Source of the DNA: Calothrix sp. PCC 7507
GTDB taxonomy: Bacteria > Cyanobacteriota > Cyanobacteriia > Cyanobacteriales > Nostocaceae
Reading direction: 5' to 3'
Length of the DNA stretch: 64,000 bases
NCBI RefSeq assembly: GCF_000316575.1
Contig: NC_019682.1
Location: 4,710,001-4,774,000, forward strand
Shown here: in pieces, positions 1 through 8,607 of the stretch
Layout of the letters: each line of letters opens with the position of its first letter
Position numbering within the stretch: position 1 is the first letter of the stretch
Program-made: the position numbers and the translations under genes
The notes under the pieces: model-generated
What the model was told of the DNA's origin: nothing
Database searches by the model: none
The model's input: only the letters and a program-made list of their open reading frames with translations

Positions 1-235
1 AAGTCACGGGATTTTTATCGGCTTTGAGATCACTCCCCGGCTTTTGCCAGCGCTGAATGGCAATTCCCTGCTGTTGCATAAAAGCATACCAAGCACCATA
101 GCCATCAGGGGCGCGGTTATAAGTGGAGCCACTATTAATTGTGTTACTACTGGGAGCCACTATCAAGCTCAGTAAAATAATTACCCCTAGTGCGATCGCC
201 CCCAGCCAAGCTAGACGGTTTGATTTATTTGTCAT
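1..235 (-). CDS. DUF4350-type membrane protein, N-terminal part (runs off the window)
   Basis: The complement reads from an ATG at 235 through 78 codons to the window edge without a stop. The N-terminus is MTNKSNRLAWLG followed by one hydrophobic segment (about residues 9-27), then NRAPDGYGAWYAFMQQQGI. A short N-terminal anchor followed by an S.YNR.P.G..A... stretch is characteristic of DUF4350 proteins, which usually sit next to a DUF4129 gene in cyanobacteria. That is the arrangement here: the DUF4129 gene lies just upstream on the same strand, separated only by heptamer repeats. The biochemical function of the family is unknown. Only the N-terminus is visible, so the family call rests on this segment plus the neighbour. 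Confidence 0.7.
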   Translation of the reverse strand, partial: MTNKSNRLAWLGAIALGVIILLSLIVAPSSNTINSGSTYNRAPDGYGAWYAFMQQQGIAIQRWQKPGSDLKADKNPVT

Positions 236-302
236 TTGTTAACTGTTAACTGTTGACTGATAACTGATAACTGTTCACTGATAACTGATAACTGATAACT
301 GT
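236..302. repeat. Heptamer tandem repeats (STRR type)
   Basis: About nine degenerate copies of a heptamer (TTAACTG / ATAACTG / TTCACTG) fill the space between the two membrane genes. Short tandemly repeated heptamers are a known hallmark of heterocystous cyanobacterial genomes. Similar blocks recur at 13834-13908, 35883-35965, 48818-48878 and 57640-57690. Confidence 0.9.
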
Positions 303-911
303 TCACTGATTAAAAATCTCCCTATAGGCTTGCTGACACTGCTCATAATTTTCAGGTAATATCTCAGCATCGCCAAAACATAATTGTTCATGAGTGGTAA
401 TTAGAGTTTCATAAGGCTGTACTGGGGTGATGGATGATCTTAGCAATTGCAGATATTCGCCATCTGTGCGACTGGGTTTGTGGGTCAGGATGCTGGTATC
501 ATGTAAACGTTGTAATATTGCCAGATAGAGGCAACGGCAAGCCTCACGGTAATTACCTTCACGGTAAAATTCTTGCGATCGCGTTAACAAAAGTGCGATC
601 GATGCATCATTTGAGGGGATTTTTGTCCCAGAAGCAATATTATCTAGATTCTCAGTCAACCAAGCATACACATAAGAACCAAATTCTCGCCACAGCCGCC
701 AAACTACCCAGGCCAAGAATAAGCCGACTGAAACCCAAAACAGTATGTTTAGGAGCTGACCTAACCAAGGACTTATTGACCATTCAGAAGGCAGTTCTGG
801 CAGAGCCAATTGTAACTGGGAAAACTGGTATTCTATCCATTCTCCTGCTTGTTGTTTGAACTGAGAAAGCTGCCAATCCCAGCTAGTTTTTTCAAAGGCT
901 TCTGTCGTCAT
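303..911 (-). CDS. DUF4129 domain-containing membrane protein
   Basis: A 202-residue protein with one transmembrane helix at about residues 52-72 and a cytoplasmic C-terminal helical region containing REGNYREACRCLYLAIL followed by a T-x-x-EYL motif, the DUF4129 signature. Starts further upstream (to 1028) are open, but that extension is encoded by low-complexity GACCAAT repeats, so I take the ATG at 911, whose product begins MTTEAFEKTSWDW. Downstream on the same strand is the DUF4350 gene. In many bacteria these two occur with MoxR ATPase, DUF58, RDD and SpoIIM genes; RDD and SpoIIM genes are present here but 48 kb away. The molecular role is unknown. Confidence 0.8.
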   Translation of the reverse strand: MTTEAFEKTSWDWQLSQFKQQAGEWIEYQFSQLQLALPELPSEWSISPWLGQLLNILFWVSVGLFLAWVVWRLWREFGSYVYAWLTENLDNIASGTKIPSNDASIALLLTRSQEFYREGNYREACRCLYLAILQRLHDTSILTHKPSRTDGEYLQLLRSSITPVQPYETLITTHEQLCFGDAEILPENYEQCQQAYREIFNQ

Positions 912-1040
912 AGAGGAAAGTAGGGGAGATGAGGAAGCAGGGGGCAGGGGGGATAAGGGAGAAATAACTAATGACTCTTGACCCTTGACTCTTAACAAAA
1001 TGACCAATGACCAATGACCAATGACCAATTTTGCTATTTT
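912..1040. repeat. Low-complexity repeats upstream of the DUF4129 gene
   Basis: Contains (TGACCAA)n at about 1000-1027 and CTTGACCCTTGACTCTT upstream of it. These repeats extend the DUF4129 reading frame in silico to 1028, but the extension has no protein-like composition. I see no RBS or promoter that I can defend. Confidence 0.75.
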
Positions 1041-1100
1041 GTAGCACGAGCCGACCCGATATTACAAGAAACACACCCACTATTTAGCAACACATATTAT

Positions 1101-1135
1101 ATAGGACTAGTATTTGATTTTTGAAATACACGTAG
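1101..1135. repeat. Terminal sequence of a dispersed MITE-like family
   Basis: The sequence ATAGGACTAGTATTTGATTT continuing to CACGTAGG recurs nearly unchanged at 62395-62427 and, inverted, at 23461-23500. More divergent copies bound 39455-39622. Here only one end is recognisable. The following 100 bases contain a short hairpin (about 1199-1216) but no matching opposite end. Confidence 0.65.
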
Positions 1136-1274
1136 GAGAGCCGCAGTCGGGTGGACTGCCGAATCCGGAGGGAGGAGTTTCCCTCGTTGAGAGGAATTGA
1201 CTCCCCTAACAGGGAGTTAAAAATTCATTAGTTGTCGGGCTAAAGTGAAATTGATATTAAAGAGCAATTTTCAA

Positions 1275-1775
1275 ATGACTATTTACTTTTACAAAGCTTG
1301 GCAGCCTTATGGCTGTTTTTCTAACTTTTCTCCCCACGGAATCCAAATCCAGGGTACTTACTGGTCAACGGTAGAGCATTATTATCAAGCACAAAAGTTT
1401 GTCGGTAGTATCGATGCAGTAATTATACCGCTCATCCATGCCGCCCAAACTCCAGAAGAAGCAGCTGCTTTAGGACGCTGTACCACTCGCCAACTCCGTT
1501 CAGATTGGAATGTGGTTAAAACTGAGGTAATGCGAGAAGCCGTCCTGAAAAAATTTGTCACTCATGGCGAGATCAGAGAAATTCTTCTGTCCACAGGTAA
1601 TCAGATCCTAGTAGAAAACTCCCCAATTGATTATTTCTGGGGCTGTGGTGCGGATAAAACTGGTCAAAACTATCTCGGTAACATCCTCATGAGTGTGCGT
1701 GCAGAAATCCGTCAGTTAGTTCCTTTAACAGCAATTCCTGATAAATATTTGTCAGACAAGTACACTAAATATTGA
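1275..1775 (+). CDS. NADAR (YbiA/DUF1768-like) family protein
   Basis: A 166-residue single-domain protein. It carries the family features FSNFSPHGIQIQG, then WSTVEHYYQAQKF in the N-terminal half and a C-terminal YFWGCGADKTGQNYLGNILM block. NADAR proteins such as E. coli YbiA hydrolyse N-glycosidic bonds, acting on early riboflavin intermediates or on ADP-ribose-type conjugates in different bacteria; which applies here cannot be told. A GTG start at 1245 is open in frame, but the conserved domain begins right at MTIYFYKAW, so I choose the ATG at 1275. The gene stands alone and ends just before a strong terminator hairpin. Confidence 0.88.
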   Translation: MTIYFYKAWQPYGCFSNFSPHGIQIQGTYWSTVEHYYQAQKFVGSIDAVIIPLIHAAQTPEEAAALGRCTTRQLRSDWNVVKTEVMREAVLKKFVTHGEIREILLSTGNQILVENSPIDYFWGCGADKTGQNYLGNILMSVRAEIRQLVPLTAIPDKYLSDKYTKY

Positions 1776-1780
1776 GTCAA

Positions 1781-1821
1781 TTGTGGTGAGAGGGGAATAT
1801 GCTATTCCCCTCTCACCACAA
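1781..1821 (+). terminator. Strong intrinsic terminator after the NADAR gene
   Basis: A perfect 19-bp stem (TTGTGGTGAGAGGGGAATA pairing with TATTCCCCTCTCACCACAA) with a 3-nt loop, followed by ATTTTAATTTT. It begins 5 bases after the stop codon. The stem is unusually long and perfect for a terminator, and its A/T tracts on both sides could make it bidirectional. Confidence 0.85.
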
Positions 1822-2253
1822 TTTTAATTTTCTGAATGTAAACTGTAATAAATTGGCTAATAAAATATTGGTTACAACTATATATATGGGAATCATATTT
1901 TATTTTTGAGCAGATCTATGCATCTGTAGTATCGTTCAAGAATCAAAGATGAGGTTAAATGTTAAGGCAATACATTTATCCTAATTCAGGATTATTTTGG
2001 TTGTTTTGTATATTTTTATTTTCATCAAAATTATTCTAAACAAATCAATTTTTTGAGGTATATAAACTTTCTATTTAAAATAGAGAAATCTTTGAAATTA
2101 CCTAACACAATCTGCGTATTTTCACCGAATACAAATCTAACGCCAGAGGATTAAAATTAAGTCTTTGTTAAGATTTTGGTTTTAAACTAAGACCTATAAA
2201 AACTAAAATTGAGAGTTTAAGAAAATATTTATATTTATAGGCGTAAATAAGCA
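1822..2253. other. A+T-rich leader region upstream of the GAF kinase
   Basis: 432 bases with no plausible gene on either strand. It is strongly A+T-rich and must contain the promoter of the kinase, but I cannot assign -35/-10 boxes or a known operator with confidence. Confidence 0.5.
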
Positions 2254-4998
2254 ATGGCACTTCCCGATAGACAAAATGGGTGGCGACAAAAGACCTCTGA
2301 ACAAGAAGAGTTACTGCATGGGATGACAAGCCGGATTAGGCGATCGCTTGAACTCTCAGAAATATTAACAGCTACAGTTGCAGAAGCTCGTTCATTTTTG
2401 GGTACTGATCGGGTGATGGTCTACCGATTTAACGCTGATACTAGTGGTGAAGTGATTGCTGAATCAATTTATGAACAGCGTTTACCATCTTTATTGGGGT
2501 TGAACTTCCCTGGGGATGATATCCCACGAGTGGCGAGAGAAATGTTTTTGCAATTTCGGCAACGTTCGATTGTGGATGTAGCTAATGGAAAGATAGGATT
2601 ATTTCCGCTATACTCTCCAGAAACTGGCGAGTTTAACCCAACTGAAAATATTTACTATCGGCAGGTAGACCCATGCCATATAGAATACTTAAGCTCAATG
2701 GGAGTTCAGTCTTCGCTAGTCATGCCAATTGTACATTGCAACCTCAAAGTGCAATCGGCAAAACCTGAACTGTGGGGATTATTAGTATCACACCACAGTC
2801 AGCCACGAACAATAGTGGAAAAGGAAGTCAGGGTTTTACAGCAAGTTGTCGATCAGGTAGAAATTGCGATCGCTCAAAGTAATCTACTCAGTGAAACCCG
2901 TACCCAGCAGCAGCAAGAAGCGACGATTAACCAAATCACTACCCTGTTACATAAACTGCCAACGATCCAGTTACAAGAAGCGCTAGAAACAACTGTTGTA
3001 GCGTTAAATGGCGTAGGCGGTAGACTCTACATTGAGCATAGTAAAGAACTATACACCTGGGGCGACCAGCCGCTAGCACCCTACGATTCAGAAACTGTCA
3101 TTATCGAACAACACCCCGTGTGGCAAAACTGGATGACTCAGTCTCGACCCGGGAGTGTTTGGGCGATTACAGACCTCAAGCAGGAACCCTATTTGCGAGT
3201 TTTGGCTCTCGCCTTCCAGTCTACTCAGATTCAGGGATTATTGGTGATTCCCCTTTATTACCGCCAAAATTTTATCGGTGTACTCAGCATTTTTCGCGCC
3301 AAAGTTGATACTGAAATTTTATGGGCAGGACGCTGTGACCAGAATCGGCGACAACGCTTACCACAGCTTTCTTTTGAGGTTTGGCGAGAGCAAATAAAAG
3401 GGCAAGCACCTAAATGGCAGCCTAAAGATATTTCTTTAGCACAAGCTTTATGCTATCACTTCTCAATGGCAATTCAGCAGCAGCAAATGTACCAACAAGT
3501 ACAGGCGTCAAATCTGAATTTAGAACATCGGGTACAAGAACAAACTGCTGAACTGGAACAATCATTACTATTTGCAAAAGTACTCAAGCAAATTACAGAA
3601 CAGATCCGCAGTACATTGAACTTAAACACAACCCTGCAAACCATTGTGCGGGAAGTCCGCCCTTTACTCAATGCTGATCGGGTGCTGATTTACCAGATAG
3701 CAGGTAAAACTGATAGTCAAGTAATTGTGGAAGAAATTAATGGTAGTTATGCGTCGGCTTTGGGCGTGAAAGCACCACCTGATTGCTTCCCTAATGAGTA
3801 TATTCGTCTTTACTTTGAAGGCAGAATCAGAGCAATTAGCAATGTATCAACAGCTAATTTGAGCGACTGTCATCGAGAATTTTTGCAACATCTGCAAGTG
3901 CAAGCCAATTTAATTATCCCCATTAACATAGGTATGCAAGTTTGGGGATTACTGATCGCCCATCAGTGTGATGCTCCCAGAAATTGGCAGGATGCGGAAA
4001 TTGAGTTACTACAGCAAATAGCAGATCAAGCAGCGATCGCTATTCAACAAGCACAACTCTATGAACAAAGCTATATTGCCGAAACTGAGGCCAAAGCTAA
4101 GGCTATACAATTAGAGCATACTCTATATGAACTCCAAGAAACACAAACACAATTGATTCAAACTGAAAAAATGTCCAGCCTAGGACAGTTAGTTGCAGGT
4201 GTGGCGCATGAAATCAATAATCCTGTTAACTTTATCTATGGTAACTTAGATTATGTCAGTGAATATACTCAGCAATTGGTGCAACTTTTACAGCTTTATC
4301 AGTTACACTATCCCAACCCTAATAGTGAAATTTTATCATTAGAAAAAGCGATTGATCTTAATTTTGTCACAGAAGACTTACCAAAAATTATCTCCTCAAT
4401 GCAAGTAGGAGCAGATCGCATCCAGTCAATAGTGCGATCGCTACGTAATTTTTCTCGCCTAGATGAGGCTGAATATAAATCCGTTGACATCCATGAAGGT
4501 ATTGATAACACGTTATTAATCTTGCAATATCGCCTAATAGCAAATGCTGATTTGTCTGACATTGAAGTAGTCAAAGACTACGGGAAATTGCCATTAGTTA
4601 AATGCTATGCTGGACAGATGAATCAAGTATTTATGAATATTTTTAGTAATGCCATTGATGCTCTAGAAAGAGAAACTGAAAATAATCAATCCTTAATCCC
4701 TAAAATTTTGATTTCTACGAGAGTTTCTGCCGATAATTCCTGTGTGCTGATTCGCGTTGCCGATAATGGATCGGGAATGAGCGAAGATGTAAAAAAACGT
4801 ATTTTCGATCCATTTTTTACAACCAAGCAAGTAGGAAAGGGTACAGGCTTAGGGCTAGCTATCAGCTACCAGATTGTTGTTAAAAAGCATGGTGGAGTGC
4901 TTGACTGTGTTTCTCAACTCGGCAAAGGTACTGAGTTTTGGATTGAAATTCCCCTGAACACCCCTCAACCAATATGTAAAGTTAATCTTTATACATGA
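2254..4998 (+). CDS. Phytochrome-like multi-GAF sensor histidine kinase
   Basis: A 914-residue soluble protein. GAF1 (about 30-210) has a phytochrome-like [11 protein letters not shown] motif and Cys141-His142 in [16 protein letters not shown], the position of the bilin-binding Cys in cyanobacteriochromes. GAF2 (about 225-415) lacks such a Cys. GAF3 (about 450-605) has Cys539-His540 in [18 protein letters not shown] and also Asp510-Cys511-Phe512, resembling the second-Cys region of DXCF-type cyanobacteriochromes. After a coiled coil comes the kinase: His652 in [11 protein letters not shown], an N-box near 790, and DNGSGM plus [11 protein letters not shown]-boxes. No membrane segment and no adjacent response regulator are seen. 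Bilin binding is inferred from motifs only; many such GAFs bind nothing. The start is the first in-frame ATG; no strong RBS is evident. Confidence 0.9.
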   Translation: MALPDRQNGWRQKTSEQEELLHGMTSRIRRSLELSEILTATVAEARSFLGTDRVMVYRFNADTSGEVIAESIYEQRLPSLLGLNFPGDDIPRVAREMFLQFRQRSIVDVANGKIGLFPLYSPETGEFNPTENIYYRQVDPCHIEYLSSMGVQSSLVMPIVHCNLKVQSAKPELWGLLVSHHSQPRTIVEKEVRVLQQVVDQVEIAIAQSNLLSETRTQQQQEATINQITTLLHKLPTIQLQEALETTVVALNGVGGRLYIEHSKELYTWGDQPLAPYDSETVIIEQHPVWQNWMTQSRPGSVWAITDLKQEPYLRVLALAFQSTQIQGLLVIPLYYRQNFIGVLSIFRAKVDTEILWAGRCDQNRRQRLPQLSFEVWREQIKGQAPKWQPKDISLAQALCYHFSMAIQQQQMYQQVQASNLNLEHRVQEQTAELEQSLLFAKVLKQITEQIRSTLNLNTTLQTIVREVRPLLNADRVLIYQIAGKTDSQVIVEEINGSYASALGVKAPPDCFPNEYIRLYFEGRIRAISNVSTANLSDCHREFLQHLQVQANLIIPINIGMQVWGLLIAHQCDAPRNWQDAEIELLQQIADQAAIAIQQAQLYEQSYIAETEAKAKAIQLEHTLYELQETQTQLIQTEKMSSLGQLVAGVAHEINNPVNFIYGNLDYVSEYTQQLVQLLQLYQLHYPNPNSEILSLEKAIDLNFVTEDLPKIISSMQVGADRIQSIVRSLRNFSRLDEAEYKSVDIHEGIDNTLLILQYRLIANADLSDIEVVKDYGKLPLVKCYAGQMNQVFMNIFSNAIDALERETENNQSLIPKILISTRVSADNSCVLIRVADNGSGMSEDVKKRIFDPFFTTKQVGKGTGLGLAISYQIVVKKHGGVLDCVSQLGKGTEFWIEIPLNTPQPICKVNLYT

Positions 4999-5239
4999 TT
5001 GCTCATCGACGTTACTGCTCCCCAAGTGCGATAATAATTCAAAATCTATCGTTCTCGACTCATACAGCTACAAAATACTACACGTGAATTATGAAGTTAT
5101 GATATCGGGCGATCGCCTGTACAAGTTTTTACAAAAAGGGGTATTGACAAAACTTTGATACTGTGGAACCGTATATACAGACAGCTAAATAACCTCACTC
5201 GAAAGCAACCGCAATCGAAAACGCAGGTTTTTGGAGTTG

Positions 5240-5424
5240 TCTCAGCAGCAGAACTCCTAGTTTACTGCCAAGCTTTACGTCATCCCTTCCGCTGAATATT
5301 CAGGCGGATATCTAGTTTACTAATTGGCTAGACTTTCAATGGGAAGATTAAGATGTTTGGGTGAATGTTCAGGGGAAGCGATGACGCAAAGCTTGGTAGT
5401 AAGCCAGGAGTTCTACGGCTGAGA
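5240..5424. repeat. Long imperfect inverted repeat (63-nt arms)
   Basis: Positions 5240-5302 are the reverse complement of 5362-5424 with 54 of 63 positions matching. Both arms contain GTAGAACTCCT-like and CCAAGCTTT.CGTCATC segments. The 59-nt centre is not repeated. The structure occupies most of the 467-base gap between the GAF kinase and the NYN gene. It could be a non-autonomous insertion element with long terminal repeats, or a structured RNA. No other full copy is visible in the window. Confidence 0.8.
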
Positions 5425-5465
5425 CTTGAACCAAAAAAAAGCGTAGTTAGAAAGCTTTAGGCTAG

Positions 5466-6305
5466 ATGAGTAATTTTGTGAAGCTGTCCAGTTCACCAAA
5501 AAATTATGGACATATTACAATGGCAGACATTCATCTATCTCCAAATGGACAAACAAGTCAGCAGCTACCTTTAGTTTCCATTTATTGGGATTATCAAAAT
5601 ATCAAATTGAGCTTAGATGGAGTAAAGTTATTAATCGACTTTTCCAATTCTAAAGGATGTTTAATTGGTAAAAACATGTACTATAATTCGCAGTGTCCAG
5701 ACCAAGCAGCTGCAAAGAATGGTATAGCCAGTGTTAGCTTTAAATGTTTTGATGTACCATGCCCTCTTAAGAACAGTGCAGATAATCAGTTGATAGCTGA
5801 CTGCCTAGAGGAACTTAACAGTAATCTGTCTCCAGATATAGTTATCCTTGTATCAGGTGATGGAGACTTTGTAAAATTGGTTCGGAATCTACAAAATTTG
5901 GGTAAAAAAGTCATAATATTGGCTCATATAGGTAATGTAAAGCAAAAATTAAAAGAACTTGCTGATGAGTTTTACTTTTTAGATAATTTACATGAATTAG
6001 TTCAGAATAAGACTAAACCTCAAACCACCGTTGATTCTCAAATTAGTTACAATGAGGCTATCGAGTATCTAACTAAAGCTATCAAGATTGCCTTTAGTCA
6101 AGGAAAGCGTACAGGATTTAGCTATATTGATAACTTGATGCGTCAGCATTGTCTTGCATATCAAGGATTTGCTTCTATCAATACACCTGATGGTAAGAAA
6201 TTTAAGAGCTTTAGTCAATTTATTGATGCTGCTGTGAAGGATGGAAAAGTCAAAATACAAAATGAGCAATTGTTTTTAATTGAGTTAGATAAACTTGCTG
6301 CTTGA
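5466..6305 (+). CDS. NYN (LabA/DUF88-like) domain protein
   Basis: A 279-residue protein. The NYN domain (about residues 36-175) is of the PIN-like nuclease fold. It shows IYWDYQN (Asp42, Asn45), NSADNQLIADCLEE (Asp106, Asp112) and VSGDGDF (Asp132, Asp134), the acidic set expected to bind Mg2+. The C-terminal 90 residues (EAIEYLTKAI...FSQFIDAAVKDGKVKI) look like an OST-HTH/LOTUS-type winged helix, a common partner of NYN that binds RNA. LabA of Synechococcus, from the same family, acts in circadian output; NYN proteins in general are suspected RNases. An internal ATG at 5520 (MADIHLSPNG) is a good alternative start because the first 18 residues look unconserved. Confidence 0.85.
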   Translation: MSNFVKLSSSPKNYGHITMADIHLSPNGQTSQQLPLVSIYWDYQNIKLSLDGVKLLIDFSNSKGCLIGKNMYYNSQCPDQAAAKNGIASVSFKCFDVPCPLKNSADNQLIADCLEELNSNLSPDIVILVSGDGDFVKLVRNLQNLGKKVIILAHIGNVKQKLKELADEFYFLDNLHELVQNKTKPQTTVDSQISYNEAIEYLTKAIKIAFSQGKRTGFSYIDNLMRQHCLAYQGFASINTPDGKKFKSFSQFIDAAVKDGKVKIQNEQLFLIELDKLAA

Positions 6306-6334
6306 GTTGGCTTTTCACAACCTAGTTATCTGGC

Positions 6335-6363
6335 GGTGCGTTACGGCTAAAGCCTAACGCACC
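6335..6363. repeat. Palindromic GGTGCGTTA repeat
   Basis: GGTGCGTTACGGC and GCCTAACGCACC form a hairpin with a TAAA loop. The same GTGCGTTAGCG / TAACGCACCCTAC motif is found twice more at 39649-39720, so this is a dispersed repeat rather than a gene-specific terminator. Confidence 0.7.
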
Positions 6364-6387
6364 CTACTCAAAGATTTACTAAACAGC

Positions 6388-6407
6388 ACCGCTATTTGCG
6401 GTTTTTT
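6388..6407 (+). terminator. Intrinsic terminator between NYN gene and rnc
   Basis: ACCGC and GCGGT pair around the loop TATTT and are followed directly by a run of T. It would stop transcripts from the NYN gene before ribonuclease III. Confidence 0.7.
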
Positions 6408-6464
6408 CATGTTTAAAAATAAGTTACCCAAGAGTCAATTTTCACAACAGTACAAAAGAGAAAA

Positions 6465-7148
6465 ATGCATAGAATTCTAACATTCCATGACGAAAAACTC
6501 CTACGAAAAGCGCTCACACATCGTTCTTATGTGAATGAAAACCCAGGGGAAGGTGAACACAATGAACGATTGGAGTTTCTTGGAGATGCTTTACTGAATT
6601 ATTTAAGTGGTGAATATCTCTATAATCGTCACCCAGAAAAGGGAGAAGATGAATTAACGCGGCGGCGTTCTGCATTAGTGGATGAGAAGCAATTAGCAAA
6701 GTTTGCGATTGAGGTAGGTTTAGATTTTAGGATGCGGTTGGGTAAAGGTGCAATTCGAGATGGAGGATATCAAAATCCTAATTTATTAAGTAGCACTTTT
6801 GAAGCAGTTCTTGCCGCTTATTATCTAGACAATGATTCAAAAATTGAAGCAGTCCGCGCAATTGTAGAACCATTATTTGATTCTGTACCTGAGCAAATTG
6901 TTGTGTCTCGCTCTAATGTAGATTCAAAAAATCGCTTTCAAGAATGGGTGCAACGTAATGTTACACCAAATCCGCCCAATTATGTCACAGAACAAAGCGG
7001 TGGAGTTTCTCACGCACCAGTATTTATCGCTAAAGTATTGGTGAATGAAAAAGAGTATGGAGAAGGGAAAGGACGTAATAAAAAAGATGCGGAAAAAGCG
7101 GCTGCAGAAGATGCACTAGCTAAGTTGAAAAAACAAGGGCTGGTGTGA
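6465..7148 (+). CDS. rnc: Ribonuclease III
   Basis: A 227-residue double-strand-specific endoribonuclease. The N-terminal RNase III domain carries the signature NERLEFLGDALL (Glu37, Asp41). The C-terminal dsRNA-binding domain (about 150-222) has the usual NRFQEWVQR start and a GEGKGRNKKDAEKAAAEDAL end. Length and domain order are those of bacterial RNase III. One oddity: the third metal-binding region reads LLSSTFEAVLAAYYLD, so the Asp that precedes the catalytic Glu by three positions in E. coli (D114) is Ser110 here, while Glu113 is kept. Filamentous cyanobacteria often encode more than one RNase III-like gene. The gene is preceded by a terminator and is monocistronic. Confidence 0.95.
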   Translation: MHRILTFHDEKLLRKALTHRSYVNENPGEGEHNERLEFLGDALLNYLSGEYLYNRHPEKGEDELTRRRSALVDEKQLAKFAIEVGLDFRMRLGKGAIRDGGYQNPNLLSSTFEAVLAAYYLDNDSKIEAVRAIVEPLFDSVPEQIVVSRSNVDSKNRFQEWVQRNVTPNPPNYVTEQSGGVSHAPVFIAKVLVNEKEYGEGKGRNKKDAEKAAAEDALAKLKKQGLV

Positions 7149-7260
7149 AATTCTGGTGTTGCTGAATTCAGGTATGAGAATAATTTGGCTTGGGGCGGAA
7201 AACTCTTATGGAGTCGCGAGCGATCGCATTTAATATCGCCATTATAGCAACACAATCGAG

Positions 7261-7284
7261 CGAGGGCGGGGAAACCCCGCCCCT
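7261..7284. repeat. GC-rich palindrome used as IS110 target
   Basis: GAGGGCGGGGAAACCCCGCCCCT, a near-palindrome. Related copies lie at 39991-40011, on the complement at 17464-17486 (GGGTGGGGAAACCCCACCCCT) and at 30085-30106. The copy here abuts the left end of the IS110 element exactly at its CT core (7283-7284). Confidence 0.85.
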
Positions 7285-7430
7285 TGTATCTTAAATAGAA
7301 GATCCCAAGGAACCGAGTAAATAGCTTTCACTGTGATGTAGAGCAAAGACTTGACTTGAGAATGCAGTTCAAAAAACTTAAATGTTGTCTGTACTAGTTT
7401 AACGACACAATTCTTTTTGGAGGACTGGTA

Positions 7431-7592
7431 ATACCAGGTCAAGCTGCCCCGCCCCTGAGACCATACAAAAGTCTGTAACGTAGATTGGCAACCTGTATCG
7501 GTGAAATCGAATTGAATTGTAGAGACTGGACAGTATCTTAGACCCCAAATATTGGGAAAGTCTGCATTCACAAGGATAGTAGATGCAATTCA
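7431..7592 (+). ncRNA. IS110 bridge RNA (target-binding and donor-binding loops)
   Basis: Two stem-loops with internal guide loops. Target loop: outer stem 7431-7439 with 7491-7498 (ATACcAGGT/ACCTGTAT), inner hairpin AGAC/GTCT (7458-7461, 7471-7474). Its left strand carries CCCCGCCCCT (7447-7456), identical to the chromosomal left flank at 7275-7284. Its right strand carries CGTAG (7479-7483), complementary to CTACG at the right junction (8624-8628). Donor loop: outer stem TGAATTG/CAATTCA (7513-7519, 7586-7592), inner hairpin AGACCCCAA/TTGGGaaaGTCT. Its left strand is GACAGTATCT (7529-7538), identical to the right end of the element, and its right strand ACAAG (7570-7574) complements CTTGT at the left junction. 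This is the arrangement described for IS621-type bridge RNAs. The true 5' and 3' ends are unknown and probably extend a little further. Confidence 0.87.
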
Positions 7593-7635
7593 TCAGTTCT
7601 TCTATTGTAGAAATTAACTGTGGAGGAAATGTCTC

Positions 7636-8607
7636 ATGTCAAAAATAGTTCTCGGTATCGATATCAGTAAAAAAGATTTTCATGTGACTTTGATACTGGA
7701 GAACCAAACCACAAAATCCAAAGTCTTTAAAAACAATCCAGAAGGTTTTGTTAACCTACAAAACTGGCTCATCAAACAAGGAGCGACTCAAGTTCATGGC
7801 TGCATGGAAGCGACAAGCACCTATGGCGAAGCATTGGCAGAGTTTTTAGTGGAGAATGGTCACAAAGTCAGTGTGGTCAATCCATCCCGCATTAAAGGAT
7901 TTGCCAAGAGCGAACTACTTCGTACTAAGACGGACAAAGTAGATGCCGCAGTGATTGCGCGTTTTTGTCTGGCGATTGCCCCAGAACTTTGGACTCCTTT
8001 ACCAGTTGAGGTGAAAGAGCTTCAAGCGCTCCTTCGTCGTTTAGAATCGCTCACGGACATGTACCAACAGGAGCAGAATCGGTTAGAAACTGCCACACCC
8101 ACTGTTGCCGCTTTAATTGAGTCTCATTTAGAGCAGTTAAAACAGCTGATTGTCCAGGTGAAACAACTGATTCACGACCACTTTGAGCGCCATCCTGATT
8201 TGAAGGCCAAGCGCGACCTTTTAACCTCAATCCCTGGTATTGGTGAGCAGACTGCGGCTGTGCTGTTAACCGAAATCGGTTGTCTTGAACAATACCGCAA
8301 TGCTCGCCAGTTAGCTGCTCATGCTGGCTTAACTCCCCAAGAACGTTCTAGTGGCTCTTCGGTGCAGGGTAAGTCTCGCTTATCTGGAGTTGGCAATGCC
8401 CGACTCCGAAAGGCACTTTATATGCCTGCTGTTGCTGCTATGCGCCATAATCCGCTGTTGAAATTATTTGCACAGCGTTTGCTAGATCGTGGCAAGGTCA
8501 AAATGCAAGTTCTTGCTGCTGTGATGCGTAAACTCCTGCATTTGGCTTTTGGGGTTTTAAAATCCCAAAAGCCTTTTGACCCTGATTATCTCGCTCATGC
8601 CTCTTGA
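7636..8607 (+). CDS. IS110-family recombinase (transposase)
   Basis: A 323-residue protein with the two IS110 domains. The N-terminal RuvC-like DEDD domain shows Asp9 (VLGIDISKKDF), Glu58 (GCMEATSTYGEAL), Asp100 and Asp103 (TKTDKVDAAVIARF). The C-terminal Tnp_20 domain has the helix-hairpin-like LLTSIPGIGEQTAAVLLTEI and then AAHAGLTPQERSSGSS, which contains the serine thought to attack DNA (Ser241 is the likely candidate). A strong GGAGG RBS sits at 7622-7626, ten bases before the ATG. Such enzymes recombine circular donor and target DNA under bridge RNA guidance. The frame is intact with no frameshift. Confidence 0.96.
   Translation: MSKIVLGIDISKKDFHVTLILENQTTKSKVFKNNPEGFVNLQNWLIKQGATQVHGCMEATSTYGEALAEFLVENGHKVSVVNPSRIKGFAKSELLRTKTDKVDAAVIARFCLAIAPELWTPLPVEVKELQALLRRLESLTDMYQQEQNRLETATPTVAALIESHLEQLKQLIVQVKQLIHDHFERHPDLKAKRDLLTSIPGIGEQTAAVLLTEIGCLEQYRNARQLAAHAGLTPQERSSGSSVQGKSRLSGVGNARLRKALYMPAVAAMRHNPLLKLFAQRLLDRGKVKMQVLAAVMRKLLHLAFGVLKSQKPFDPDYLAHAS

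Noticed and set aside
236-302. Possible CRISPR-like periodicity
   Set aside because: The unit is 7 bases without spacers; these are heptamer tandem repeats. No repeat-spacer array occurs in the window.
434-859. 141-codon frame on the plus strand
   Set aside because: Antisense shadow of the DUF4129 gene, whose protein pattern is convincing.
5145-5177. TTGACA near 5145 as a promoter with TATATA downstream
   Set aside because: Spacing is about 22 bases, too long for a standard promoter, and no gene follows directly.
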